Assembly (NCBI GenBank): GCA_019114135.1
Contig: DXGC01000086.1
Coordinates: 1 to 64,000, forward strand
Direction: 5' to 3'
From: Candidatus Corynebacterium avicola
GTDB taxonomy: Bacteria; Actinomycetota; Actinomycetes; Mycobacteriales; Mycobacteriaceae
Length of the DNA: 64,000 bases
The position numbers and the translations under genes are program-made. Shown piece by piece: positions 56,949 to 64,000 of the stretch (its first letter is position 1; every line of letters begins with the position of its first letter). Below the pieces are notes generated by a model. The model ran no database searches. It worked only from the letters and a program-made list of their open reading frames with translations, and was not told the DNA's origin.

Positions 56949-58103
56949 GTGAGTGATATGGCAGCAGACAAGCCCAGACGGCACGAGCCCCGGGTCAAGG
57001 TCATCGGGGTCATGGTCGACCCCGGCCTGCCCGAGAAGCGGGTGATCAAGGTCTTGGAGAAGCTCGGGATCCGTCCCGACGACTCCGACATCAGCGACGA
57101 CAAGCTCCGTGCGGCGAACCACCCCAGGGTTCAGTTCCGCACCGGCACCCTGCCCATGGGCCTCGACGGCAGTGTGCGTCTGGCGGACAGTGCCGCCGGT
57201 CTCATGGAGACCTACGGCTGGGACCGGATGGTCTACGTCACCGACCTGCCGCTGACCACGCGCCAGCCGGTGATCAGCCAGACCGTGAACCGCGGCAGGG
57301 CGGTGATGCTGTGCCTGCCGGCGTTCGGCGTCCTGCGGGCCCAGGAGGGCTTGCGCCAGGAGCTGAGCCGTCTACTCCGCGGCAAGAGTGCCGGCGCAGG
57401 CCGCAGTGAGGCCGTCGACGAGGCCGAGGACATCGAGGGCGGTGACTCCGATGCCGACACCACCCGGGTGATCGACGGCTTCGGACGCACCGTCCGGCTG
57501 TTGCTCGGCATGATCGCCGCCAACCAGCCCGCCCAGCTGTACCGGGTGCTCACCGGCTGCCTCGCCATCGCCATCGCCACCGGGGCCTACGGCATCTTCT
57601 ACGGCTCGATGTGGCAGATGTCCCACACGGTGTCGGTGTTGAGGATGTTCCTGATCAGTGTCTTCGCCGTCGGAGCGCTGACCTTCTGGCTGATCTACCA
57701 CAACGGTCTGTGGAACCGGTGGCCCAACCGCGAGCCGGACAGTGTGGAGAAATGGCGTGCCCGGATGGACAACCGGGCGACCCTCGGGACGGTGCTCGTG
57801 GCTGCGGTCATGATCTACACGACCGTCATCCTGGTGCTGTTGATCCTGTCCGTGGTCATCGTCGACACCACCTTCTTCCGGGCGCAGGTCCACGACGAAC
57901 CCTTCCCGTGGGGCTACGCCAAGCTGGCGTGGTTGACGGCCTCGCTGGGCACCTTCGCCGGTGCCATCGGCTCCAGCTTCGACAACGACGACGCGATCCG
58001 CGAGGCGACCTACAGCCGCCGCGAGCACGTCCGTCGTCAGATCGTGGGTCTGTACGAGGACAAGCCGCCGAGCCGCTTCATGGCGCGGCGGGGGCTGCGG
58101 TAG
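56949..58103 (+). CDS. Conserved membrane protein of unknown function
   Basis: 384 aa from GTG 56949 (GAGAGG about 11 nt upstream; ATG 56961 is an alternative). The cytoplasmic N-terminal half has a mixed alpha/beta look (RVKVIGVMVDPGLPEKRVIKVLEKLG; WDRMVYVTDLPL). Four hydrophobic segments follow between about residues 195 and 345 (TGCLAIAIATGAYGIFYG; MFLISVFAVGALTFWLIYHNGLW; LGTVLVAAVMIYTTVILVLLILSVVIV; LAWLTASLGTFAGAIGSS). It ends in a basic tail. I do not recognise the family; similar proteins occur near lpd in corynebacteria. Confidence 0.75.
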   Translation: MSDMAADKPRRHEPRVKVIGVMVDPGLPEKRVIKVLEKLGIRPDDSDISDDKLRAANHPRVQFRTGTLPMGLDGSVRLADSAAGLMETYGWDRMVYVTDLPLTTRQPVISQTVNRGRAVMLCLPAFGVLRAQEGLRQELSRLLRGKSAGAGRSEAVDEAEDIEGGDSDADTTRVIDGFGRTVRLLLGMIAANQPAQLYRVLTGCLAIAIATGAYGIFYGSMWQMSHTVSVLRMFLISVFAVGALTFWLIYHNGLWNRWPNREPDSVEKWRARMDNRATLGTVLVAAVMIYTTVILVLLILSVVIVDTTFFRAQVHDEPFPWGYAKLAWLTASLGTFAGAIGSSFDNDDAIREATYSRREHVRRQIVGLYEDKPPSRFMARRGLR

Positions 58104-58191
58104 GACGGCTGGACTGTAGGGCGGCAGGACGCAGCGTCTCGTCGCATTGGCCTTACGTCCTCGGTGGCCGGGCTGCCACGGTCGGTCAGAT

Positions 58192-58244
58192 TGGTGGGAT
58201 GGATCGTCGCTTTTTCTGGCGGATAGCAGCGATTCGTCCCACCA
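58192..58244. terminator. Long imperfect hairpin in convergent gap
   Basis: Two 20-nt arms (TGGTGGGATGGATCGTCGCT and AGCAGCGATTCGTCCCACCA) pair with three G-U and one mismatch around a 13-nt T-rich loop. Probably terminates the membrane protein gene, but no T-run follows; it may be an RNA structure of another kind. Confidence 0.45.
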
Positions 58245-58305
58245 TTCCGATGGTGAGGGAACGTGACGGACGGAGAGGAGGGGACCTGCGACCCGGGCAT
58301 GCACA

Positions 58306-58352
58306 AACCCGCCCGGGTCGGACAACCTTTCGGTGTCTGACCCGGGCGGGTT
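58306..58352 (-). terminator. Terminator after aceA
   Basis: Perfect 14-bp stem AACCCGCCCGGGTC/GACCCGGGCGGGTT, extended in the loop by GACA/TGTC. It lies 70 bp after the aceA stop. Confidence 0.8.
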
Positions 58353-58422
58353 CACGTGGCTGTGTGGTCGTGACGACCACGGGGCGGCTCCGGCGGACCG
58401 GAACCGGCGCAGTTCTAGTGGA

Positions 58423-59712
58423 CTAGAACTGGCTCTCCTCGGTGGAGCCCTTCAGGGAGGTGGTGGAGGAGTTGGGGTCCACGGTGGTGGCGATGCGGTC
58501 GAAGTAACCGGCACCGACCTCGCGCTGGTGCTTCACAGCGGTGAAGCCGCGCTTCTCGGCCTCGAACTCGCGGTTCTGCAGGTCGACGAAGGCGCTCATC
58601 TGGTTGCGGGCGTAGCCGTGGGCCAGATCGAACATGGAGTAGTTCAGGGCGTGGAAGCCAGCCAGGGTGATGAACTGGAACTTGAAGCCCATGGCGCCCA
58701 GCTCGTTCTGGAACTTGGCGATCTCGTCGTCGTCCAGGTGGGCGGACCACTTGAAGGACGGGGAGCAGTTGTAGGACAGCAGCTGGTCCGGGAACTCGGA
58801 GCGGACGCCCTCGGCGAACTTCTTGGCGAGCTCGAGGTCCGGGGTACCGGTCTCCATCCAGATCATGTCGGCGTACGGAGCGAAGGACTTCGCACGGGCG
58901 ATGCAGGGCTCGATGCCGTTCTTGACGTAGTAGTAGCCCTCAGCAGAACGCTCACCGGTCAGGAACTGGTGGTCGCGCTCGTCGACGTCGGAGGTCATCA
59001 GGGTGGCGGCCTCGGCGTCGGTGCGGGCGATGATCACGGACGGGGTGCCCGCGACATCGGAAGCCAGACGTGCGGAGTTCAGGGTACGGACGTGCTGCTG
59101 GGTGGGGATCAGCACCTTGCCACCGAGGTGGCCGCACTTCTTCTCGGAGGCCAGCTGGTCCTCCCAGTGGGTACCGGCGGCGCCGGCCTTGATCATGGCC
59201 TTCTGCAGCTCGTAGACGTTGAGGGCGCCACCGAAGCCGGCCTCACCGTCAGCGACGATCGGGACGAGCCAGTTGTCGACGGAGTCGTCGCCCTCGACGC
59301 GGGAGATCTCGTCGGCACGCAGCAGTGCGTTGTTGATGCGCTGGACGACGGAGGGGACGGAGTTCGCCGGGTACAGCGACTGGTCCGGGTAGGTGTGGCC
59401 GGAGAGGTTGGCGTCACCGGCGACCTGCCAACCGGAGAGGTAGACGGCCTTCAGGCCGGCGCGGACCTGCTGGACGGCCTGGTTACCGGTGAGGGCACCG
59501 AGGGCGTTGATGTAGCCGTCGCCCTCCTCGTTGACGGCGTTCCACAGGATCTCGGCACCGCGGCGTGCGAGGGTGTGCTCCTCGACGACGTTGCCCTGCA
59601 GCTCGGCGACCTGCTCAGCAGTGTAGTCGCGGGTGACGTTGTTCCAGCGCGGGTTCTCGTCCCAGTCCTTCTGGATCTCGGCGGCGGTACGGGCCTGTCC
59701 GATGTTCGACAT
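58423..59712 (-). CDS. aceA: Isocitrate lyase
   Basis: 429 aa (432 in C. glutamicum). Splits isocitrate to glyoxylate and succinate, first step of the glyoxylate bypass. The active-site cysteine is in [18 protein letters not shown]; Mg2+/substrate residues are in [15 protein letters not shown] and the [19 protein letters not shown] region. It ends in EESQF. The ORF-track start at 59787 is too early; ATG 59712 ([17 protein letters not shown]) has AAAGGGAG about 11 nt upstream. Divergent from aceB over a 565-bp control region as in C. glutamicum. Confidence 0.97.
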   Translation of the reverse strand: MSNIGQARTAAEIQKDWDENPRWNNVTRDYTAEQVAELQGNVVEEHTLARRGAEILWNAVNEEGDGYINALGALTGNQAVQQVRAGLKAVYLSGWQVAGDANLSGHTYPDQSLYPANSVPSVVQRINNALLRADEISRVEGDDSVDNWLVPIVADGEAGFGGALNVYELQKAMIKAGAAGTHWEDQLASEKKCGHLGGKVLIPTQQHVRTLNSARLASDVAGTPSVIIARTDAEAATLMTSDVDERDHQFLTGERSAEGYYYVKNGIEPCIARAKSFAPYADMIWMETGTPDLELAKKFAEGVRSEFPDQLLSYNCSPSFKWSAHLDDDEIAKFQNELGAMGFKFQFITLAGFHALNYSMFDLAHGYARNQMSAFVDLQNREFEAEKRGFTAVKHQREVGAGYFDRIATTVDPNSSTTSLKGSTEESQF

Positions 59713-60277
59713 GTAGTACTCAACTCCCTTTGAATTGGTGAGAGGGTGGCGGTAACTGCGCGTTATCCCGGTTAGCCCGCACATCACCTCGTGGCGACGG
59801 GTGGGACCCGGATCGGCTTCCTATGACAATACCGACGTAAAAGGGCACGTCAAAGGCTACGGGTGATCTGGGTTACGCCGGGGGTAGCGGGTACTCGAGC
59901 TTACATTACGTCTCTATATGTGGGACAAAACTTCCCAGAATGTGGTCAAATCTGCCCACTTGCAGGGCGTTCGAGAGAGGTCCGTCACGTAAGGGGACCC
60001 TCGCCGGCAGACTCGGGGGGTGTTCGGGTGGCCTGTTTTTCCATTCTCATGGGGGTGGCCGAACGTATGCTGAGCCATCTTCCACTCCCGCTGGTGACAT
60101 GGCTCACCTAGTCTGGTGGCAACAGAGTCGGGCCGCTCAGGCGTGCCCGGCCTACGTTCGACGGGTTGTCGCGACAGGATCCAACACCGTTCCGCAGTGT
60201 TGGAGAGTGTTGGAGATTGATCACGACAGCGTGTCGGTACTCCCGTCACACGAGCAATGACAATGAAGGAGCAGTCA
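59713..60277. promoter_or_regulatory. aceA-aceB divergent control region
   Basis: 565 bp without a gene. In C. glutamicum the equivalent region binds RamA, RamB and GlxR. G-tracts fitting the loose RamA consensus are seen at about 59880 (CGGGGGTAG), 60014 (CGGGGGGTG) and 60050 (TGGGGGTGG). AAAACTTC near 59928 only partly resembles a RamB site. Inverted repeats TGAGCCAT/ATGGCTCA (60071-60106) and CCAACAC/GTGTTGG (60181-60203) could form leader or operator structures before aceB. No convincing GlxR site was found by eye. Confidence 0.55.
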
Positions 60278-62500
60278 ATGACGTCAGGTACCCAGCAGAC
60301 AGAGCGCGTCACCGCAGGAGGCCTCCAGGTCGCCTCGACCCTCTACGATTTCGTCTCCGGTACGGTTCTGCCGCGCATCGGCGTGGAGGGTGCCGACCAG
60401 GACAAGTTCTGGGAGGGCTTCGGCGCCATCGTCGCCAAGCACACCCCCCGCAACCGTGAGCTGCTCGCCAAGCGGGACGACCTGCAGGCCAAGCTGGACA
60501 CCTGGTACACCGAGAACCCCGGGGTCCAGGAGCCGGAGAAGTACACCTCCTTCCTCAAGGAGATCGGTTACCTCGTCGACCAGCCCGAGGACTTCGAGAT
60601 CCGCACGAAGAACGTGGACGCCGAGTTCGCCACCACCGCCGGCCCGCAGCTGGTCGTGCCGGTCCTCAACGCGCGCTTCGCGATCAACGCCGCGAACGCT
60701 CGCTGGGGTTCCCTCTACGACGCCCTCTACGGCACCGACGTGATCTCCGAGGAGAACGGCGCCGAGAAGGGCAAGGGCTACAACAAGGTCCGCGGTGACA
60801 AGGTCATCGCCTGGGGCCGTGACTTCCTCGACGAGGCTGTGCCGCTGGAGTCCGGCTCCCACGCCGACGTCGAGAAGTACGACATCTCCTCCGGTCAGCT
60901 TGCTGCTGTCATCGACGGCAACGAGGTCCACCTCCAGCAGCCCGAGGTCTTCATCGGCTACGCCGGTGAGAAGGACACCCCGACCGACATCGTCCTGAAG
61001 CACAACGGTCTGCACATCGACATCCAGATCGACCCGGAGTCCCCGATCGGGAGCACCGACAAGGCTGGCGTCAAGGACATCATCCTCGAGGCCGCCGTCA
61101 CCGCCATCATGGACTTCGAGGACTCCATCGCCGCGGTGGACGCCACCGACAAGGTCCTCGGCTACACCAACTGGCTCGGTCTGAACCAGGGCACGCTGAC
61201 CGAGGAGGTCTCGAAGGGTGGCAAGACCTTCACCCGCGAGCAGAACGACGACCGTTACTTCACCGCACGTGACGGCTCCGAGCTGCGCCTCCACGGTCGC
61301 TCCACCATGCTGTGCCGTAACGTCGGCCACCTGATGACCAACCCGGCCATCCTCGACGCCGAGGACAACGAGATCTTCGAGGGCATCATGGATGCCGTCA
61401 TCACCGCTGCCTGCGCGATCCCCGGCACGGAGCTGGACAACCCCCGCCGTAACTCCCGCGAGGGTTCGATCTACATCGTCAAGCCGAAGCAGCACGGCCC
61501 GGAGGAGTCCGCCTTCACCAACGAGCTGTTCGCGGACGTCGAGGACCTCCTCGGCCTGGAGCGCTTCACCCTCAAGGTCGGCCTGATGGACGAGGAGCGC
61601 CGCACCTCGGTCAACCTGGACGCCTGCATCGAGGCGATCGCGGACCGCGTGGCCTTCATCAACACCGGTTTCATGGACCGTACCGGCGACGAGATCCACA
61701 CCTCGCTGCTGGCCGGCCCGATGTTCCGCAAGCCGAAGCTGAAGGCCTCCCTGTTCATGGAGTCCTACGAGAACAACAACGTCGACGCCGGTCTGGTCCA
61801 CGGACTCTCCGGCAAGGCCCAGATCGGTAAGGGAATGTGGGCCAAGACTGAACTCCTCGCCGAGATGGTCGAGCAGAAGATCGGCCAGCCGCAGCAGGGT
61901 GCGTCCACCGCCTGGGTCCCGTCCCCGACCGGTGCCACCCTCCACGCGACCCACTACCACGCCGTCGACGTCTACGCCGTCCAGGAGAAGCTCCTCACCG
62001 AGGGTCGTCGCGACTCGATCCCGGGCATCCTCACCGTCCCGGTGGCCGCCGCGAAGGTCGGCGAAGGCGATGCGACCTGGACCCCGGAGCAGATCCAGGA
62101 GGAACTGGACGACAACTGCCAGTCCATCCTGGGTTACGTGGTGCGCTGGGTCGAGCAGGGTGTCGGCTGCTCCAAGGTGCCGGACATCCACGACATCGAC
62201 CTCATGGAGGACCGCGCCACCTGCCGCATCAACTCCCAGCTGCTGGCGAACTGGCTCAAGCACGGTGTCGTCACCGAAGAGCAGGTCATCGAGGCACTCC
62301 AGCGTATGGCCGCCGTCGTCGACCGTCAGAACGCCGGCGACGACGCCTACCGCGACATGGCTCCCGACTTCGAGAACTCGGTCGCCTGGAACGCCGCCCG
62401 TGACCTCATCCTGCTGGGCACCACCCAGCCCTCGGGTTACACCGAGCCGATCCTGCACGCGCGCCGCCTCGAGTTCAAGGAGAAGAACGGCATCGCCTGA
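60278..62500 (+). CDS. aceB: Malate synthase G
   Basis: 740 aa; condenses glyoxylate with acetyl-CoA to malate. Isoform G length and motifs: [25 protein letters not shown] with the Asp/Glu metal ligand region, [39 protein letters not shown] and [22 protein letters not shown]. The catalytic Asp is probably in [19 protein letters not shown]. The N-terminus [11 protein letters not shown] and the GAAGGAG 6 nt upstream fix ATG 60278, not the ORF-track 60257. Followed by a strong terminator. Confidence 0.97.
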   Translation: MTSGTQQTERVTAGGLQVASTLYDFVSGTVLPRIGVEGADQDKFWEGFGAIVAKHTPRNRELLAKRDDLQAKLDTWYTENPGVQEPEKYTSFLKEIGYLVDQPEDFEIRTKNVDAEFATTAGPQLVVPVLNARFAINAANARWGSLYDALYGTDVISEENGAEKGKGYNKVRGDKVIAWGRDFLDEAVPLESGSHADVEKYDISSGQLAAVIDGNEVHLQQPEVFIGYAGEKDTPTDIVLKHNGLHIDIQIDPESPIGSTDKAGVKDIILEAAVTAIMDFEDSIAAVDATDKVLGYTNWLGLNQGTLTEEVSKGGKTFTREQNDDRYFTARDGSELRLHGRSTMLCRNVGHLMTNPAILDAEDNEIFEGIMDAVITAACAIPGTELDNPRRNSREGSIYIVKPKQHGPEESAFTNELFADVEDLLGLERFTLKVGLMDEERRTSVNLDACIEAIADRVAFINTGFMDRTGDEIHTSLLAGPMFRKPKLKASLFMESYENNNVDAGLVHGLSGKAQIGKGMWAKTELLAEMVEQKIGQPQQGASTAWVPSPTGATLHATHYHAVDVYAVQEKLLTEGRRDSIPGILTVPVAAAKVGEGDATWTPEQIQEELDDNCQSILGYVVRWVEQGVGCSKVPDIHDIDLMEDRATCRINSQLLANWLKHGVVTEEQVIEALQRMAAVVDRQNAGDDAYRDMAPDFENSVAWNAARDLILLGTTQPSGYTEPILHARRLEFKEKNGIA

Positions 62501-62531
62501 TAGGACCTGACAGGCTCCAGCCTCCGTTCCG

Positions 62532-62573
62532 CCGGCGGCCCCGGGATGTGCACCGCACGCCCGGGGCCGCCGG
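62532..62573 (+). terminator. Terminator after aceB
   Basis: Perfect 14-bp stem CCGGCGGCCCCGGG/CCCGGGGCCGCCGG with a 14-nt loop, followed by T-rich repeats (TGTTTCCGTGTTTCC). Confidence 0.85.
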
Positions 62574-62612
62574 TGTTTCCGTGTTTCCGTGTTTCCGTGT
62601 TTCCGCGTTTCC
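62573..62612 (+). repeat. 8-bp tandem repeat after aceB terminator
   Basis: Five head-to-tail copies of GTGTTTCC (the last GCGTTTCC), beginning at the final base of the terminator stem. A partial 9-bp repeat (GTGACTTCC, GTGACTTCT) follows at about 62623. Non-coding. Confidence 0.9.
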
Positions 62613-62763
62613 GGGGTCGTCTGTGACTTCCGTGACTTCTGCGTTGCCGCCCGTCTGCTCCGCCAGCGGAGGCACTGTATCGCGCCTACACTCGCAGGGG
62701 ACCGTACGTCCCCCCTGACCGTTACCGACCGCGGCCCGACGCGGCCCAAGGAGCCAGACGACG

Positions 62764-63504
62764 ATGACAGAGAGTCCTGACCTCACCGGCTACCAGGCGG
62801 TGCTCTTCGACCTCGACGGCGTGATCACCCCGACCGCCGACCTGCACCGCCAGGCATGGGCGGTGATGTTCACCGACTACCTCGACTCCCGCGGAGCGGA
62901 GCCGTACACCGAGCAGGACTACTACGACCACCTCGACGGACGTGCCCGGCTGGAGGGGATCGCCAGCCTGCTGGAGTCCCGTGGGATCAGCCTGCCGATG
63001 GACGGCCCGGACGGTGACGACCAGGACACCGTCACCAGTCTGGGGGAGCGGAAGAACAACGACTTCCTGCGCCTGCTCGACGAGGGCATCACCGCCTACC
63101 CCGGGTCCGTCGCCCTCCTCGACGCCCTGGCCGGCAGTCCCAACCCGCCGCGCGTCGCCATCGTCAGCTCCTCGAAGAACGCCCGGCAGGTGCTCGAGGC
63201 CGCCGGCCTGCTGGAGCGTTTCGAGCTGGTCGTCGACGGTCGGGTCGCCGCCGAGCACCAGCTGCCGGGCAAGCCCGCCCCGGACACCTACGCCTACGCC
63301 GCCACCCAGCTCGGCGTGGAGAACTCCGCGGCCGTCGTCGTCGAGGACGCCACCTCCGGCGTCGCCTCGGGACGTGCCGGAGCCTTCGGCCTCACCGTCG
63401 GTGTCGACCGCGGTGCCGGTCAGGACGCCCTGCTCGCCGCCGGTGCCGACGTGGTCGTCAGCGACCTCGAGGAGCTGGTCCGTGCTGACTGGGCGACCAC
63501 GTAG
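62764..63504 (+). CDS. HAD hydrolase, beta-phosphoglucomutase-like
   Basis: 246 aa. HAD motifs: LFDLDGVITPTADLHRQAW (nucleophile and acid/base Asp), IVSSSKNARQVLEAAGL, GKPAPDTYAYAA with the Lys and VVVEDATSGVASGRAGAFGLTVGVDR. The cap domain has DYYDHLDGRARLEGI, the substrate-specificity loop of beta-phosphoglucomutases, which interconvert beta-glucose-1-phosphate and glucose-6-phosphate. It is 75 bp upstream of a GH65 phosphorylase-like gene whose product would be its substrate, the same pair as Rv3400-Rv3401. Confidence 0.9.
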   Translation: MTESPDLTGYQAVLFDLDGVITPTADLHRQAWAVMFTDYLDSRGAEPYTEQDYYDHLDGRARLEGIASLLESRGISLPMDGPDGDDQDTVTSLGERKNNDFLRLLDEGITAYPGSVALLDALAGSPNPPRVAIVSSSKNARQVLEAAGLLERFELVVDGRVAAEHQLPGKPAPDTYAYAATQLGVENSAAVVVEDATSGVASGRAGAFGLTVGVDRGAGQDALLAAGADVVVSDLEELVRADWATT

Positions 63505-63579
63505 ACTCGCAGTCTCGAGCACACAGTTCTCACCCTTCACCCTTCACCCCATCTGAATCTCCAGGGAGCGTAATAGACG

Positions 63580-64000
63580 ATGAGCGGACACCACTCGGCA
63601 TTCGATGATTTCCTCGCGGCCCGTCGCCGGGTCGCCTCGGTGGTCAACAGGCCCATCGACCGGGTGTCCGGCAGCGCGTCCGACACGGTGTCCGGTTCCG
63701 TGCCCGAGGCGAACGTCCTCGGCGACATCGACAGCGACGGCCTGTTCCCCAGCGGATACCGCGCCGACCAGCACCACTACGATGCCGACCCGTTGGAGGG
63801 GCTCGACCGCGAGAACAACCCGGTCGACGAATGGGGCTGGTACGAGAAGCACCCCGACCGCAGCGACCTCGGCCTGTCCGAGACCCTCTTCGCACTGAGC
63901 AACGGCTACCTCGGCGTGCGCGGCAACCCGGCGGAGGGACGCGACTCCGAGGAGCACGGCACCTTCATCAACGGTGTCCACGAGACCTGGCCGATCTCGC
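63580..64000 (+). CDS. Glycoside hydrolase family 65 (maltose/trehalose phosphorylase-like), 3'-truncated
   Basis: The first 140 codons only. After a polar N-terminus the GH65 N-terminal domain starts: EWGWYEKHPDRSDLGLSETLFALSNGYLGVRGNPAEG then THINGVHETWPI-like FINGVHETWPIS. The S-L-F-x-L-S-N-G-Y-L-G-x-R-G-N pattern is diagnostic. GH65 phosphorylases release beta-glucose-1-phosphate, matching the HAD gene upstream. AGGGAG lies about 11 nt before ATG 63580. The rest of the gene (normally 750-850 aa) is beyond the window. Confidence 0.88.
   Translation, partial: MSGHHSAFDDFLAARRRVASVVNRPIDRVSGSASDTVSGSVPEANVLGDIDSDGLFPSGYRADQHHYDADPLEGLDRENNPVDEWGWYEKHPDRSDLGLSETLFALSNGYLGVRGNPAEGRDSEEHGTFINGVHETWPIS

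Larger units (their letters stand above)
58104..58422. other. 319-bp region between membrane protein and aceA
   Basis: No gene on either strand. It holds a long imperfect hairpin (58192-58244) and a canonical terminator (58306-58352); the genes on both sides converge here. Confidence 0.6.

Noticed and set aside
60284-62749. 821-aa antisense ORF opposite aceB
   Set aside because: It mirrors the codon structure of aceB, has Val/Gly/Asp-rich low-complexity sequence and no RBS; a shadow of a strongly biased high-GC gene.

Overview
The window comes from a high-GC, mycolic-acid-bearing actinobacterium, almost certainly a Corynebacterium. The markers are a GlxR-type cAMP regulator (227 aa), a WhcA/WhiB4-like protein, a corynomycolyltransferase, SigC, an isocitrate lyase/malate synthase G pair and many leaderless promoters. 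The species cannot be fixed from sequence reading alone. The stretch from about 12.0 to 46.4 kb follows, in order, the M. tuberculosis block Rv3683 to Rv3644c: metallophosphoesterase, ponA2, whiB4, RidA, MBL hydrolase, crp, nth, thioredoxin, Nudix, marP, ephE, Rv3669, serB-like, ssd, tad genes, helicase, csp, topA, adenylate cyclase, holB.

Layout. 0-2.2 kb: the 3' end of asd and two tandem universal stress proteins. 2.3-4.0 kb: ferrochelatase and ECF sigma factor SigC. 4.0-11.0 kb: a complete Mrp/Mnh cation/proton antiporter operon (fused A/B, C, D, a long-tailed E, F, G). 11.2-11.6 kb: a decayed aldo-keto reductase. 11.8 kb: tRNA-Pro(CGG). 12-17.8 kb: cell-wall genes (metallophosphoesterase, class A PBP), whcA, a DUF4177-like protein, RidA and an MBL hydrolase. 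17.9-19.8 kb: a Bcr/CflA efflux pump and its divergent MarR regulator around a perfect 20-bp palindrome. 19.9-24.4 kb: glxR, nth, a ResA-like thioredoxin, a CoA-type Nudix hydrolase and the MarP protease. 24.4-31.4 kb: an alpha/beta hydrolase, a holin-superfamily membrane protein, a SerB-like HAD protein and a tad (Flp pilus) cluster. 31.4-36.6 kb: two tandem secreted lipases and an MrfA-type helicase. 36.9-39 kb: cspA and an accessory DUF559-like nuclease gene bracketed by two 90-bp structured repeats. 39-40.2 kb: an HxlR regulator and a NAD(P)-binding reductase. 40.4-46.4 kb: topA, a membrane adenylate cyclase and DNA polymerase III delta'. 46.4-53.4 kb: tRNA-Thr(CGT), membrane proteins, a mycothiol-type DinB protein, an acyl-CoA oxidase-like enzyme, an MFS transporter and a flippase-like protein. 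53.5-55.2 kb: a mycolyltransferase and a 33-aa peptide. 55.3-62.5 kb: lpd, an unknown membrane protein and the divergent glyoxylate genes aceA/aceB. 62.8-64 kb: a beta-phosphoglucomutase-like HAD and the start of a GH65 glycoside phosphorylase.

Functional links. The adenylate cyclase makes the ligand for GlxR, a known global regulator of carbon metabolism in the genus, including the glyoxylate bypass. SigC in C. glutamicum responds to impaired respiration and sits here with ferrochelatase, a heme enzyme. Many genes have a -10 hexamer 6-8 nt before the start codon, which points to widespread leaderless transcription.

The most unusual local architecture is the nuclease gene flanked by two direct 90-bp copies of a nested inverted repeat (37.4-39.0 kb). 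Other points of interest are a 33-aa peptide beside a mycolyltransferase, a fused TadB/TadC-like protein, an MnhE subunit with a long charged tail, and an EphE-like hydrolase without a recognisable nucleophile.
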